A stretch of 15,292 nucleotides of DNA from Paraktedonobacter sp034438135. Its GTDB lineage: Bacteria; Chloroflexota; Ktedonobacteria; Ktedonobacterales; Ktedonobacteraceae. The notes under the pieces are model-generated. The model saw only the letters and a program-made list of their open reading frames with translations. It did no database searches and was not told the DNA's origin. Location of the stretch: the NCBI GenBank assembly GCA_034438135.1, contig DAOTTL010000506.1, forward strand, positions 1-15,292, in the 5' to 3' direction. A program made the position numbers and the translations under genes. This document shows positions 1 through 7,958 of this stretch, one piece after another. Position 1 is the first letter of the stretch. Every line of letters begins with the position of its first letter.

Positions 1-1690
1 GCAGGCAGACGCCGATGGGTGTTTCGGGAGCAAGGTTGAGGGAGAGCAGATGATGAGCGAGCTGATTGGCGAGCGCATTGAGGTCCTGGTAGCTCAGGTT
101 GTCCTGCTCGCTGACAAGCGCAAGGGCAGTGGGAGTACGAGCGACCTGCTCCTCGAAGAGCGCGTGGAGGAGATGGGGTTGCGAATAGGGCACCGAGGTC
201 TCATTCCAGGTCATGAGCAAGAGTTGTTGTTCGGTGAGGGTGAGCATAGGGAGCAAAGAGACGGAGCAGGTGGGAGTGCTCACGATATGTTCGAGGATGG
301 TCAGCAGGTGTTTGCTCATCCGCTCGATCGTCCCCGTCTCAAAGAGGTCCACATTATACTCCAGGAGGCCACCTAATTCTTGCTCATCCTCCTCGAAAGT
401 TAGAGTCAGATCAAACTTCGACATCCGGTTCTCGGTTTCCAGAGGCTGGAGTGTCAGCGCTTCTAGCTTCAGCTCGCTCTGACCAGGAGCGTTCTGGACG
501 ACGAACATGACCTGGAAGAGCGGTTCGTGACTGAGAGCGCGTTCAGGTTGGAGCATTTCGACGAGTTGCTCAAAGGGCATATCCTGGTGAGCATAGGCAC
601 CAAGAGCCATTTCCCGGACGCGCTGGAGGAGTTGGCGGACGTTGAGATGTCCAGAGACCTGGGTGCGTAAGGCGAGCATATTGATAAACATGCCAATCAG
701 AGGCTCCAACTCCATGCGAGTGCGATTGGCGATGGGAGTTCCAAGCACGATATCTTCCTGTCCACTATAGCGTTGGAGCAGGATCAGGAAGGCAGTCAGC
801 AGAGTCATAAACATCGTGACCCCCTCCTGCCGATTAAACTCTTTCAGTTTCCTTGTCAATTTTTTGGACAGGAGAAACATATGAACGGCCCCATTGAAAC
901 TTTTAATAGCGGGCCGCGAATGGTCAACGGGAAGTTCAAGCATGGGAGCATTACTCATACGTTGTTTCCAGTAGGAGCGCATCTCCTCAAAGGCCTCTCC
1001 TTGCAGCCACTCACGTTGCCAGACGGCAAAATCTGCATACTGTAAGGTAAGATCGGACAGAGGAGAAGATTGATTGGCAGCGAAAGCAGCGTAAAGCTCC
1101 ATCAATTCCCGATTAAAGATCCCCAGGGACCAGCCATCGGAAACGATATGATGTAGCGTGAGCAACAGGACATGCTCTTGCTCGTTCATGCGCAGGAGTT
1201 CTGCGCGTACGAGAGGGCCTCGCTGTAAATCGAAGGGGGTCAGAGCATCTTCGTTGGCCAGCCGCATGGCTTCTACCATGCGTTCGTCGGCAGTCGGCCA
1301 GGCTTGCAGATCCTTCACGGGCAGAGTGAAAAGACCGGGAGGAGCGATGATCTGAACGGGTTGTCCGTCCACAGCGTGGAAGGTAGTGCGTAGAGCTTCA
1401 TGTCGGCGTATGATCTCACCCAGACTGGCCTGAAGCGCAATTATATTGAGGGGTCCCTGAATATGCAGGCCAGCAGGTATATTATAGAAAGCGCTGTCTG
1501 GTTGTAACTGATCAAGGAACCAGAGCCGTTGTTGTGGGAACGAGAGAGGCGGATCTACTGACTGATTGCGAGGCTGAATTGGCCGACGGCGTGCCGCTAC
1601 CTGTATTCCTTCTTCCGCCAGCAAGAGTTGTAAAAGTTTTTTCTTCTCCTCGGAGAGCGCTACGTCATTTATAACTTCTTCTGTACTCAT
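1..1690 (-). CDS. Non-ribosomal peptide synthetase, condensation domain plus start of adenylation domain (partial, runs off left edge)
   Basis: An open frame of 563 codons runs from ATG 1690 to the window edge without a stop, so the 3' end is missing. A helical lead-in (residues 1-45, rich in Glu, Lys and Leu) precedes a full condensation domain: C1 SFPQQRLWFLDQ (50-61), RHEALRTTF (96-104), the catalytic HHIVSDGWS (180-188, second His being the general base), YADFAVWQ (218-225), GTPIANR (317-323), GMFINMLALR (333-342) and HQDMPFEQLVE (368-378). The YNIP after C1 and the overall motifs fit the LCL class, which joins two L-residues. An adenylation domain begins near residue 485 with its A1 region NLSYQDLN (531-538) and is then cut, so its specificity cannot be read. 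The start has a strong GGGAGG site 11 nt upstream. It is the last visible gene of the operon, 101 bp after the A-T protein, and would accept the aminoacyl group loaded there. Confidence 0.95.
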   Translation of the reverse strand, partial: MSTEEVINDVALSEEKKKLLQLLLAEEGIQVAARRRPIQPRNQSVDPPLSFPQQRLWFLDQLQPDSAFYNIPAGLHIQGPLNIIALQASLGEIIRRHEALRTTFHAVDGQPVQIIAPPGLFTLPVKDLQAWPTADERMVEAMRLANEDALTPFDLQRGPLVRAELLRMNEQEHVLLLTLHHIVSDGWSLGIFNRELMELYAAFAANQSSPLSDLTLQYADFAVWQREWLQGEAFEEMRSYWKQRMSNAPMLELPVDHSRPAIKSFNGAVHMFLLSKKLTRKLKEFNRQEGVTMFMTLLTAFLILLQRYSGQEDIVLGTPIANRTRMELEPLIGMFINMLALRTQVSGHLNVRQLLQRVREMALGAYAHQDMPFEQLVEMLQPERALSHEPLFQVMFVVQNAPGQSELKLEALTLQPLETENRMSKFDLTLTFEEDEQELGGLLEYNVDLFETGTIERMSKHLLTILEHIVSTPTCSVSLLPMLTLTEQQLLLMTWNETSVPYSQPHLLHALFEEQVARTPTALALVSEQDNLSYQDLNALANQLAHHLLSLNLAPETPIGVCL

Positions 1691-1708
1691 GGATTACTGG
1701 CCTCCCTG

Positions 1709-1732
1709 TTTGTTGTGTAAAGCGACAACAAA
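1709..1732. promoter_or_regulatory. Small hairpin in the gap between the two NRPS genes
   Basis: An 8-bp perfect stem (TTTGTTGT 1709-1716 with ACAACAAA 1725-1732, 8-nt loop) sits in the 101-bp gap, just upstream of the GGGAGG ribosome site of the partial NRPS gene. It has no T-tract and could be an RNA-processing or weak attenuation element, or chance. Confidence 0.25.
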
Positions 1733-1791
1733 TATGGTTAGAATGGAACAAAACTAAGAGAACAAAGGATTGCCCAGGCCCGAAGTCTTCT

Positions 1792-3774
1792 TTATTTGTC
1801 TACCGGAGATGGATTGCGCAAGCGGATATTTTCAATCGCTTCCCTTTGAGATTGTTCAATATAACCGGCGAGTATCCTTTTTGTTTCAATGTCCGAGAGC
1901 TGGTAGAGCTGGATTACAATCCGAGCCGTTTTATCTACATCCTGCTGTGTACGTCTACTGTTTGTCAAAAAATACTCGGCAAATTGAGCCACTGTTGGGG
2001 CTTCGAAAAACGCATCAAGAGGAACTTCTACTTGAAATGCCTCATGCAAACGCAATACTATCTGTGTGGCCAGTAGGGAATGGCCGCCAATTTCGAAGAA
2101 ATTATCGTCAATACCCACTTGCTCTACCCCAATCACACTGCCCCATATTTTTGTCAGGACCTCCTCCAGAGGAGTCCGTGCCGCGACAAATTGCTCGGTA
2201 GCTGCGCGTCTGGTGAGAGGAAGCTCAAGCAGTGCCTGGCGGTCTACCTTTTTGTTGGGAGTGAGGGGCAGAGAGGCAAGTGGCACAAACACAGCAGGAA
2301 TCATAGTAGGGGGAAGTTTCTGGAACAGAAACTTTTGAAGTTGCGAGAATGTTGGTGGTTCATCGACAGGAACAATATAGGCCACCAGAAGCTGATGTTT
2401 CTGTGTGTTCTCTCTGACCAGTACAATTGTGTCCTGGATAGCAGAATGTTGCCGAAGAGCTGCTTCTATTTCTCCGAGTTCGATTCTGACACCACGTAGT
2501 TTTACCTGCTGATCGATGCGACCGAGAAGTTCTATGATTCCATCTGGCTGATAGCAGGCCAGGTCACCTGTCTTATAGAGACGATCTCCTTTCTTCTTAC
2601 TAAATGGATGAGGTATAAACCTCGCCGCGGTTAATGCCGGGCGGTTGACATAACCTCTGACAAGGCCTATACCTCCAAGATATAATTCGCCTGGAATGCC
2701 GATTGGTACTTGTTGAAGCTTGCTGTCCAATATATAGGTTTCCTGGTTGGCCATAGGCAGGCCATAGGGAATACTTTTCCAGGCCGGATCGCAAAACTCG
2801 ATTGGATAGATAACAGTGCAGATGGACGCCTCTGTCGCTCCTCCCAGACTGACAACCCGAGCATGAGGAGCCAGATTTTTGATCTGGTCGGGCAGAGTTA
2901 ATGGAATCCATTCTCCCCCGGTCAGTATCAGCCGGATCGCCAGAGATTGTGCCGGCATCATCTCACTCCAGGCTTTCACAAACATTTTGAGTAGCGCGGG
3001 TGTGAGGTTACAGACAGTTATATGGTAGCGCTGTGCCAGTTCAGTCCAGTGTGTGGGATTTTGACCCTGTGCCAGATCAGGAAACACTGCGGTTCCACCT
3101 GCGGCCAGAATGCCCAGAATCTCGTAGACGCACATATCAAAACTCAACGATGACAACACCAGGATACTATCTTCGGGACCTACCGAGAAGCGCTGATTCA
3201 GGTCCAGAATATTATTAACTACCCCTCGATGAGCGACCGCGATGCCCTTCGGCATGCCTGTCGAGCCAGATGTATAAATCACATAGGCCAGATTATCCGC
3301 GCTGGTAGCGTCAGCTACCAGTTCTTGTGCAGGAAGATCGTCTGACCAGTCACTATCCAGGTAGAGCACCTTTGCAGCATTGCCTGGCAGCTTTTGAGCA
3401 AACTTTGTTTGTGTCAGAATCACAGGTGCCTGGGTATCGTTTGCCATGAAGTTCAGACGTTCCTGTGGATATGAAGGGTCAAGAGGTACATAGGCACCCC
3501 CGGCTTTCAAGATGCCCAGAATAGCTATCATCAGCTTCGGGGAACGTTCCATGTACAGACACACCAGTTTTTCGCTACCAATACCTTGCTGCTGTAGATG
3601 GCATGCGAGCCTGTGTGCCTGCTGGTTTAACACTCCATATGTTATAGTCTTGCCTTCAAAGATGCATGCAATCGCATCCGGATTTCGCTGCACCTGAGCT
3701 TCAAAGAGTTGATGAAGGCAGGGATAAGGCTCCGCGACTGTCAAGTCCTGGTACTTTTCCAGAGGTTCAGCCAT
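1792..3774 (-). CDS. Stand-alone NRPS adenylation-thiolation (A-T) protein, candidate initiation module
   Basis: A 660-residue protein that should activate an amino acid as its AMP ester and load it on its own carrier domain. Visible core motifs: A3 YTSGSTGMPKG (167-177), A4 FDMCVYE (from 212), A5 GGATEA (311-316), A7 YKTGD (400-404), A8 GRIDQQVKLRG (418-428), A10 PNKKVD with the catalytic Lys about 509, then a thiolation domain with GGHSL, the phosphopantetheine Ser at 566. Manual alignment to GrsA gives the ten-residue code DMYNLGLICK. It shares D, L, G, L, C and K with the hydroxyphenylglycine consensus DIFHLGLLCK, but is also close to Cys (DLYNLSLIWK) and Gly (DILQLGLIWK) codes, so the substrate is not settled. 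No C, E or TE domain is present, and a 55-residue hydrophilic tail follows the T domain. The ATG at 3774 is chosen (AAGGA 11 nt upstream). An ATG at 3888 would overlap the upstream MFS gene and add a non-domain leader. Confidence 0.93.
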   Translation of the reverse strand: MAEPLEKYQDLTVAEPYPCLHQLFEAQVQRNPDAIACIFEGKTITYGVLNQQAHRLACHLQQQGIGSEKLVCLYMERSPKLMIAILGILKAGGAYVPLDPSYPQERLNFMANDTQAPVILTQTKFAQKLPGNAAKVLYLDSDWSDDLPAQELVADATSADNLAYVIYTSGSTGMPKGIAVAHRGVVNNILDLNQRFSVGPEDSILVLSSLSFDMCVYEILGILAAGGTAVFPDLAQGQNPTHWTELAQRYHITVCNLTPALLKMFVKAWSEMMPAQSLAIRLILTGGEWIPLTLPDQIKNLAPHARVVSLGGATEASICTVIYPIEFCDPAWKSIPYGLPMANQETYILDSKLQQVPIGIPGELYLGGIGLVRGYVNRPALTAARFIPHPFSKKKGDRLYKTGDLACYQPDGIIELLGRIDQQVKLRGVRIELGEIEAALRQHSAIQDTIVLVRENTQKHQLLVAYIVPVDEPPTFSQLQKFLFQKLPPTMIPAVFVPLASLPLTPNKKVDRQALLELPLTRRAATEQFVAARTPLEEVLTKIWGSVIGVEQVGIDDNFFEIGGHSLLATQIVLRLHEAFQVEVPLDAFFEAPTVAQFAEYFLTNSRRTQQDVDKTARIVIQLYQLSDIETKRILAGYIEQSQREAIENIRLRNPSPVDK

Positions 3775-3841
3775 ATGATACGCTATCCTTCTTGCTTTTA
3801 AGCTATGAAAGTTTGCCTGGCGATTTGTCAGAACTCTGATT

Positions 3842-5470
3842 TTACTTTTGGGTTGGAGGTGGTGGTATCTTCTCAGATGGATCGTCATCCGGTATCTCTA
3901 CCAGAATGGGACCCGGTCCGAATAGCATCCCGTCATTTGCCATCTCTACCAGAATGGGATCCGACCCGTTCGGTGTACTCTCGCGCGGTATTCTTACCGG
4001 GACGGGACCAGATCCGGCTGGTATGCCCTCGCGCGGTATTCTGATCATCACAGGACCCGGTCCCTCGGGTCCGCCATCTTTGAGGGTACCATCAGGATTC
4101 CGCGGTCTGGCTATGATCATAGGGCCAGGTCTCAACATACCAGCAGCAACTTTCACTCCTCGCATCCTGATCAGGGAGTAAATTCCACCTACGATAATGA
4201 GCAGTCCCACAGCGGTAAAGATCGTATCCAGTGGACCAAACATCACTCCAAAAAGAGTTGCCTGGAAACCAACCAGAGCGGTGCTGGCCAGGTAGCCAAT
4301 CAAAGCGGTGGAGAGAACCGTCACCAGACTGGTAACCGGCATGAACACCGACATAACTCGTCCCATAAACTCACGTGGCGTGGCATGCATCATTATGGGA
4401 CCGTTCGCGGTCAGAAAGATAGCGTTAGGGATTCCCAGCAGAAAGGTAACGACCAGTGCCGGTGAGAAGCTGGAGAGTCTGGCGTAGATCAGCATGAGCA
4501 CACCTATAGCCACCTGAGCAAGCCAGAACATTACTGTAACACCGATCCGCCGGGTAAATGCGATCGCGATCAATGCACCGAGAACAGTTCCGATACCAGC
4601 CACCGTCTCCAGCACTCCATAGAGATTTGCCGACGTATGCAGATTGCGCGTGATAAAGAAAATATTCAGAGCCCCGATAGCGCCATTGCTAAACATAAAG
4701 ATCACGTTGGTAATCAGGAGAGCGCGGAGCAGATTGTTGTTGAGGAAGAATCTGATACCTCTGAGAAGCTCGCTGAATACCGAACCCTGAGGCAACGGCA
4801 TCATTCCCCCGGATGGTTCTCTCGCACGTATAAGTGCGATGCCCCCAAAGGAAACGGCGAATGAGAGCGCGTTGAGTAGCAGTGCCCATTGAACTCCGAT
4901 GCTGAAAAACAGCAGAGCCGCAATCAAAGGACCAATGATGGACGCGACATTAACGCTCAACTGTGTCATGCCCGCCGCTCTCGGACGCTCCTGCTCAGTG
5001 ACAATATCAGCCAGCATCGCGAAACGTGCGGGGTTGAAAAACAGTGAGCCGACACTTGTCAGGAAAATGACGGCGTAAAGAGTACCTAGCAGCAAGAAGA
5101 TTGGGAGGTGGATGCCTGGCAGCACAGAGGCAATAGCGACCAGGCTCAGAAATAGTAAACAAAAGGCGCGTAGCGCATCCATCTGTAGCATCGTCTTGCG
5201 CTTGTTCCATCGATCCACAAAGACACCGGCAATCGGTCCTATGGTGAACATAGGAATGGAGAGCGCCAGAAGGTCGCCGCTTACTGCCAGGGGTGCCCAG
5301 GTTTGTCCTTTCGCCAGCGTTGTCGCGATCCAAAGAACGATGGTTGTACTGAAGACAAAGTCGCCAATTTGTGAGATGGCCTGTCCAGTCCAAAGCAAAG
5401 CAAAATTGCGGTTGATCAGTGGAAACTTGTTGCTCTTTGCGCTTGTGGGAATGAAGTTGCTACTTTCCAT
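3842..5470 (-). CDS. MFS exporter (EntS/MFS_3-like) with a repetitive proline-rich C-terminal tail
   Basis: A 542-residue membrane protein of the major facilitator superfamily, the type that exports siderophores and peptide or macrolide products by proton antiport. Residues 1-444 carry the usual hydrophobic segments and a motif A loop, GVFVDRWNKRK (82-92). Family members usually end around 400-440 residues. Here about 98 residues follow, poor in hydrophobic stretches and rich in Gly, Pro, Arg, Glu and Asp. They include four tandem 16-residue units (470-533) and a PPPP end, probably on the cytoplasmic side. The ATG at 5470 has GGAG about 9 nt upstream. It lies 46 bp after the aminotransferase and 67 bp before the A-T gene, so it belongs to the operon and most likely exports or gives self-resistance to the NRPS product. 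The substrate itself cannot be read from the sequence. Confidence 0.92.
   Translation of the reverse strand: MESSNFIPTSAKSNKFPLINRNFALLWTGQAISQIGDFVFSTTIVLWIATTLAKGQTWAPLAVSGDLLALSIPMFTIGPIAGVFVDRWNKRKTMLQMDALRAFCLLFLSLVAIASVLPGIHLPIFLLLGTLYAVIFLTSVGSLFFNPARFAMLADIVTEQERPRAAGMTQLSVNVASIIGPLIAALLFFSIGVQWALLLNALSFAVSFGGIALIRAREPSGGMMPLPQGSVFSELLRGIRFFLNNNLLRALLITNVIFMFSNGAIGALNIFFITRNLHTSANLYGVLETVAGIGTVLGALIAIAFTRRIGVTVMFWLAQVAIGVLMLIYARLSSFSPALVVTFLLGIPNAIFLTANGPIMMHATPREFMGRVMSVFMPVTSLVTVLSTALIGYLASTALVGFQATLFGVMFGPLDTIFTAVGLLIIVGGIYSLIRMRGVKVAAGMLRPGPMIIARPRNPDGTLKDGGPEGPGPVMIRIPREGIPAGSGPVPVRIPRESTPNGSDPILVEMANDGMLFGPGPILVEIPDDDPSEKIPPPPTQK
3872..4063 (-). repeat. Four tandem 48-bp (16-residue) coding repeats in the MFS tail
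   Basis: Residues 470-485, 486-501, 502-517 and 518-533 of the MFS protein are units of the form G-x-x-P-(V/I)-x-(V/I)-(R/E)-(I/M)-(P/A), followed by five to six polar or acidic residues. In the DNA the anchor positions 3900, 3948, 3996 and 4044 are exactly 48 bp apart, and short stretches such as TCTCTACCAGAATGGGA (near 3895 and 3943) and TCGCGCGGTATTCT (3981 and 4029) are shared between neighbours. A fifth, more diverged unit (near 4116) is set off by a 24-bp insertion. The first two units are basic (IPRE) and the last two acidic (LVE, DDD). Confidence 0.85.
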
Positions 5471-5516
5471 AATGGTTCTCCAACCTCTGTATTCCTCCAG
5501 TGCCCAATGTATCGGA

Positions 5517-6722
5517 TCAGATCCCTGTCTTTTTCAGAGTCCGCGCCAGTCGCGTGATACCTTCTTCGATACGCTCTGGATCGCAGTTAGAAAAATTCAG
5601 ACGCATACAATGAGTTGCGCTACGATTTTTGTTGACGCTGAAAGCACTTCCCGGCAAGAACGCAACGCGTTCCTGCTCAATAGCAATTTTGAGCAAGTCG
5701 TTGGTATCTACTTTTTCGGGGAGAGTGACCCAGATGAACATTCCATTGGATGGATGGCTCCAACGAATGCCTTCTGGAAAGTGCTTCTGCAAGGCATCAA
5801 GCATGGTATCGCGACGCCTGCGGTATTCATTGCGCAGCAATGTCAGATGTTCGGTCATATGACCAGCAATCAGGTAAGCAGTCACAGCACGTTGAGCGAG
5901 GGTCGTGGTATCAATATCGCTGGCTTCCTTGATTACTGAGAGCGGGGAAATGAGCTGTTCTGGCACAACGATCCATCCAGTGCGCAGTGCGGGCGCTAAA
6001 ATCTTCGAGAAAGAGCCGAGATAGCAAACCCACTGCTCATCAAGAGCACGCATAGGTAGCTCTGTGTTCTGATCATAAGAGAGGAAACCGTAGGCGTCAT
6101 CTTCCACAATAGGAAAGTGATAGCGCCGTGCCAGATCTACCAGATGGGTCCGACTGGCTCCAGGCATGCTTACACCCAGGGGATTATGTCCATCCGGGAT
6201 AGTGTAAATAAAAGCAGGGCGATTGCCTTGCTTGAGAAGTGTTTCGACGGCATCTACATTCAGACCAGTGTCGGGATCAGTTGGAATGATCTGTATCGCT
6301 GGTTCCAGAGGCATTAAGGTTTGTTGAAAACCGGAATACGTAACTTCCTCAAGAAACATCTGCCCGCCAGGATTGAGAAATAGACGGCTTAGAAGGTTCA
6401 TCCCCTGCTGAGCCCCGTTCGTCAGGAATATCTGTTCTTCTGTGCATCTGACTCCTCTTTGAGCCATCAGAGCAACAACCTGTGTTTTCAGGACCTTATA
6501 TGAGGGTGCGTATTGTAAAGTGAGCGGGCTCGTATTTATAATCTCTTGCATAAGCTGCGCAATGATCTGCGCAGGAAACAACTCCGCTGCTGGCAGACCC
6601 AGAGCAAAAGAAAAAATGTCGGGATGCGCAGTGACAACAAGCATGTCCTGGATGGTAGATCGTTCGATTGTACGACACCAATCCGCAAGTGCGAGTTTTT
6701 CGGTGGGCATCGAGTATACCAT
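5517..6722 (-). CDS. PLP-dependent class I/II aminotransferase, candidate hydroxyphenylglycine aminotransferase (HpgT-like)
   Basis: A 401-residue fold-type I aminotransferase of the 2-aminoadipate/HpgT/MocR-catalytic branch, without an HTH domain. Visible active-site elements: PDGHNPLG (177-184) with the PLP-contacting Asn180, DDAYG (208-212), GSFSK with the Schiff-base Lys240, RTGW (247-250) and the carboxylate-binding Arg374 in MRLNFSN. In Hpg pathways this class transaminates 4-hydroxyphenylglyoxylate to 4-hydroxyphenylglycine, often with tyrosine as donor, which regenerates hydroxyphenylpyruvate for the dioxygenase encoded next door. The operon position supports that role, but the sequence alone would also allow a general aromatic or 2-aminoadipate aminotransferase. 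The start at 6722 has AAGGGAG 8 nt upstream, and this site overlaps the stop codon of the dioxygenase gene (gap 13 bp), suggesting translational coupling. A second in-frame Met lies at residue 5. Confidence 0.9.
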   Translation of the reverse strand: MVYSMPTEKLALADWCRTIERSTIQDMLVVTAHPDIFSFALGLPAAELFPAQIIAQLMQEIINTSPLTLQYAPSYKVLKTQVVALMAQRGVRCTEEQIFLTNGAQQGMNLLSRLFLNPGGQMFLEEVTYSGFQQTLMPLEPAIQIIPTDPDTGLNVDAVETLLKQGNRPAFIYTIPDGHNPLGVSMPGASRTHLVDLARRYHFPIVEDDAYGFLSYDQNTELPMRALDEQWVCYLGSFSKILAPALRTGWIVVPEQLISPLSVIKEASDIDTTTLAQRAVTAYLIAGHMTEHLTLLRNEYRRRRDTMLDALQKHFPEGIRWSHPSNGMFIWVTLPEKVDTNDLLKIAIEQERVAFLPGSAFSVNKNRSATHCMRLNFSNCDPERIEEGITRLARTLKKTGI

Positions 6723-6735
6723 TGCTTATCTCCCT

Positions 6736-7854
6736 TTAGAACGTTCCACGTAGTTCCTGTTCACGCTCTATTGCGTGGAAAAGTGCTTTGATATTGCCAC
6801 TGCCAAACCCGAGTGCTTCTCTGCGTTGAATAATCTCAAAGAAGAATGTTGGACGGCTCTGCAATGGTTTGCTGAAAATCTGTAGCAGGTAGCCCCACTC
6901 GTCGCGATCTACTAAAATACTTTGCTCTCTCAGAGCATTTATATCTTCATTGATCTGCCCGACGCGCCCTTCCAGTAGATCATAGTAAGCGCCTGGAGCA
7001 CTTAAAAAGTCAATGCCATTTTTTCTTAAGAGTTGCAAGGTTTTGATAATATCCTGCGAGGTAATCGCCAGGTGCTGGACGCCAGGGCCGCCATGAAACA
7101 TCAAAAATTCCTCTGTCTGGGAGCGTCGTTTGCCTGGAATGGGTTCGGAAATCGGAAATTTAACCGTGGTGGCCTTATTTTGCATAACCCTTGAGTTCAT
7201 GCCGCTAAATTCAGTTATAACTGTTTCTTCATGCAACTGGTGGAAGTTGAGCACATTCTGGTAAAAATCGCTTAGCTGGTCCAGTGCTCCTGCGGGAACA
7301 GAGATCGCTACATGGTCAAGTTCCACCAGAAGAGTCGATGAGGTTGGAAAAATAGCTCCAACAGGCACATAGCCTGGTAGGAATGTACCTTGATAGCCGT
7401 CGCTTTGGACAAAAGTGTGAACAACATCCCCGAATGCCCCGATTGTCGCCCTGGTGACGTGACCATCTTTATCTTCCGAGGTAACTGGTTCCATCACTGG
7501 ACTTGCACCCCGCTTAAGGGTATAGTCAAAAAGACTCGATGTGTTATCTACTTGAAATGCAATATCTTTAACGCTATCCCCGTGGATGTGCAAATATTCT
7601 GCCAGAGGACCTTCGGAAGATAATGGAGAGGTCAGTACCAGAGAGAGGTTATCATTGCCGATTACATATGAGATGCGATCACGTAGCCCGGTTTCAAGAC
7701 CAGCATAGGCAATTGGCCTGAGGCCAAAGGCGACGCAATAAAAATATGCCGCCTGGCGAGCATTGCTTACATAAAACTCAACATAAGCCGTACCTTTAAT
7801 CTGCGAATGCTGATCATCCTGTGCTTGCGCTAGATGTTGCTCTGCCTCTAACAT
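6736..7854 (-). CDS. hmaS: HPPD-fold dioxygenase, probably 4-hydroxymandelate synthase (HmaS type)
   Basis: A 372-residue two-barrel Fe(II) dioxygenase of the 4-hydroxyphenylpyruvate dioxygenase (HPPD) family. The iron ligands are His181 (ELDHVAIS), His261 (GVQHLAI) and Glu340 (FFFEIIQR). The conserved C-terminal helix GFGSGNIKALF (349-359) is present, and the QIF Phe327 is kept. HPPD makes homogentisate, whereas hydroxymandelate synthase makes 4-hydroxymandelate from the same substrate. The residue 15 after the Glu ligand is Phe in HPPD (Phe364 in Streptomyces avermitilis) and Ile in Amycolatopsis HMS (Ile335), from memory; here it is Ile355. Ligand spacing (80 and 79 residues) also equals that recalled for HMS, and the HPPD motif FPINEP reads FPISEP (Asn to Ser236). 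HmaS is therefore favoured, and the NRPS/aminotransferase context agrees. A tyrosine-catabolic HPPD remains possible. The ATG has AAAGGA about 9 nt upstream. It is the first gene of the operon. Confidence 0.85.
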   Translation of the reverse strand: MLEAEQHLAQAQDDQHSQIKGTAYVEFYVSNARQAAYFYCVAFGLRPIAYAGLETGLRDRISYVIGNDNLSLVLTSPLSSEGPLAEYLHIHGDSVKDIAFQVDNTSSLFDYTLKRGASPVMEPVTSEDKDGHVTRATIGAFGDVVHTFVQSDGYQGTFLPGYVPVGAIFPTSSTLLVELDHVAISVPAGALDQLSDFYQNVLNFHQLHEETVITEFSGMNSRVMQNKATTVKFPISEPIPGKRRSQTEEFLMFHGGPGVQHLAITSQDIIKTLQLLRKNGIDFLSAPGAYYDLLEGRVGQINEDINALREQSILVDRDEWGYLLQIFSKPLQSRPTFFFEIIQRREALGFGSGNIKALFHAIEREQELRGTF

Positions 7855-7958
7855 CGTTAATCCTTTCGTTCTGACACCAAACTAAATACTGCACCAAAAA
7901 TTGACAATAAGATTGACTAAAAATAGTCTTTAACGGAATACAAGATAAATAGATGTAT

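Noticed and set aside
3775..3888. 38-residue N-terminal extension of the A-T protein from ATG 3888
   Set aside because: It overlaps the end of the MFS gene, shows no NRPS domain sequence, and the internal ATG 3774 has its own ribosome site.
3872..4063. CRISPR-like array
   Set aside because: The 48-bp periodicity lies within a coding frame, the units diverge, and there are no constant repeats with unique spacers.
5112..5939. 275-codon open frame on the plus strand
   Set aside because: It lies antisense to the MFS and aminotransferase genes, which have strong family motifs, and its product shows no domain.
6736..7854. Tyrosine-catabolic HPPD
   Set aside because: Not excluded, but Ile355 in place of Phe, the FPISEP change and the NRPS operon context favour hydroxymandelate synthase; no homogentisate-pathway gene is nearby.
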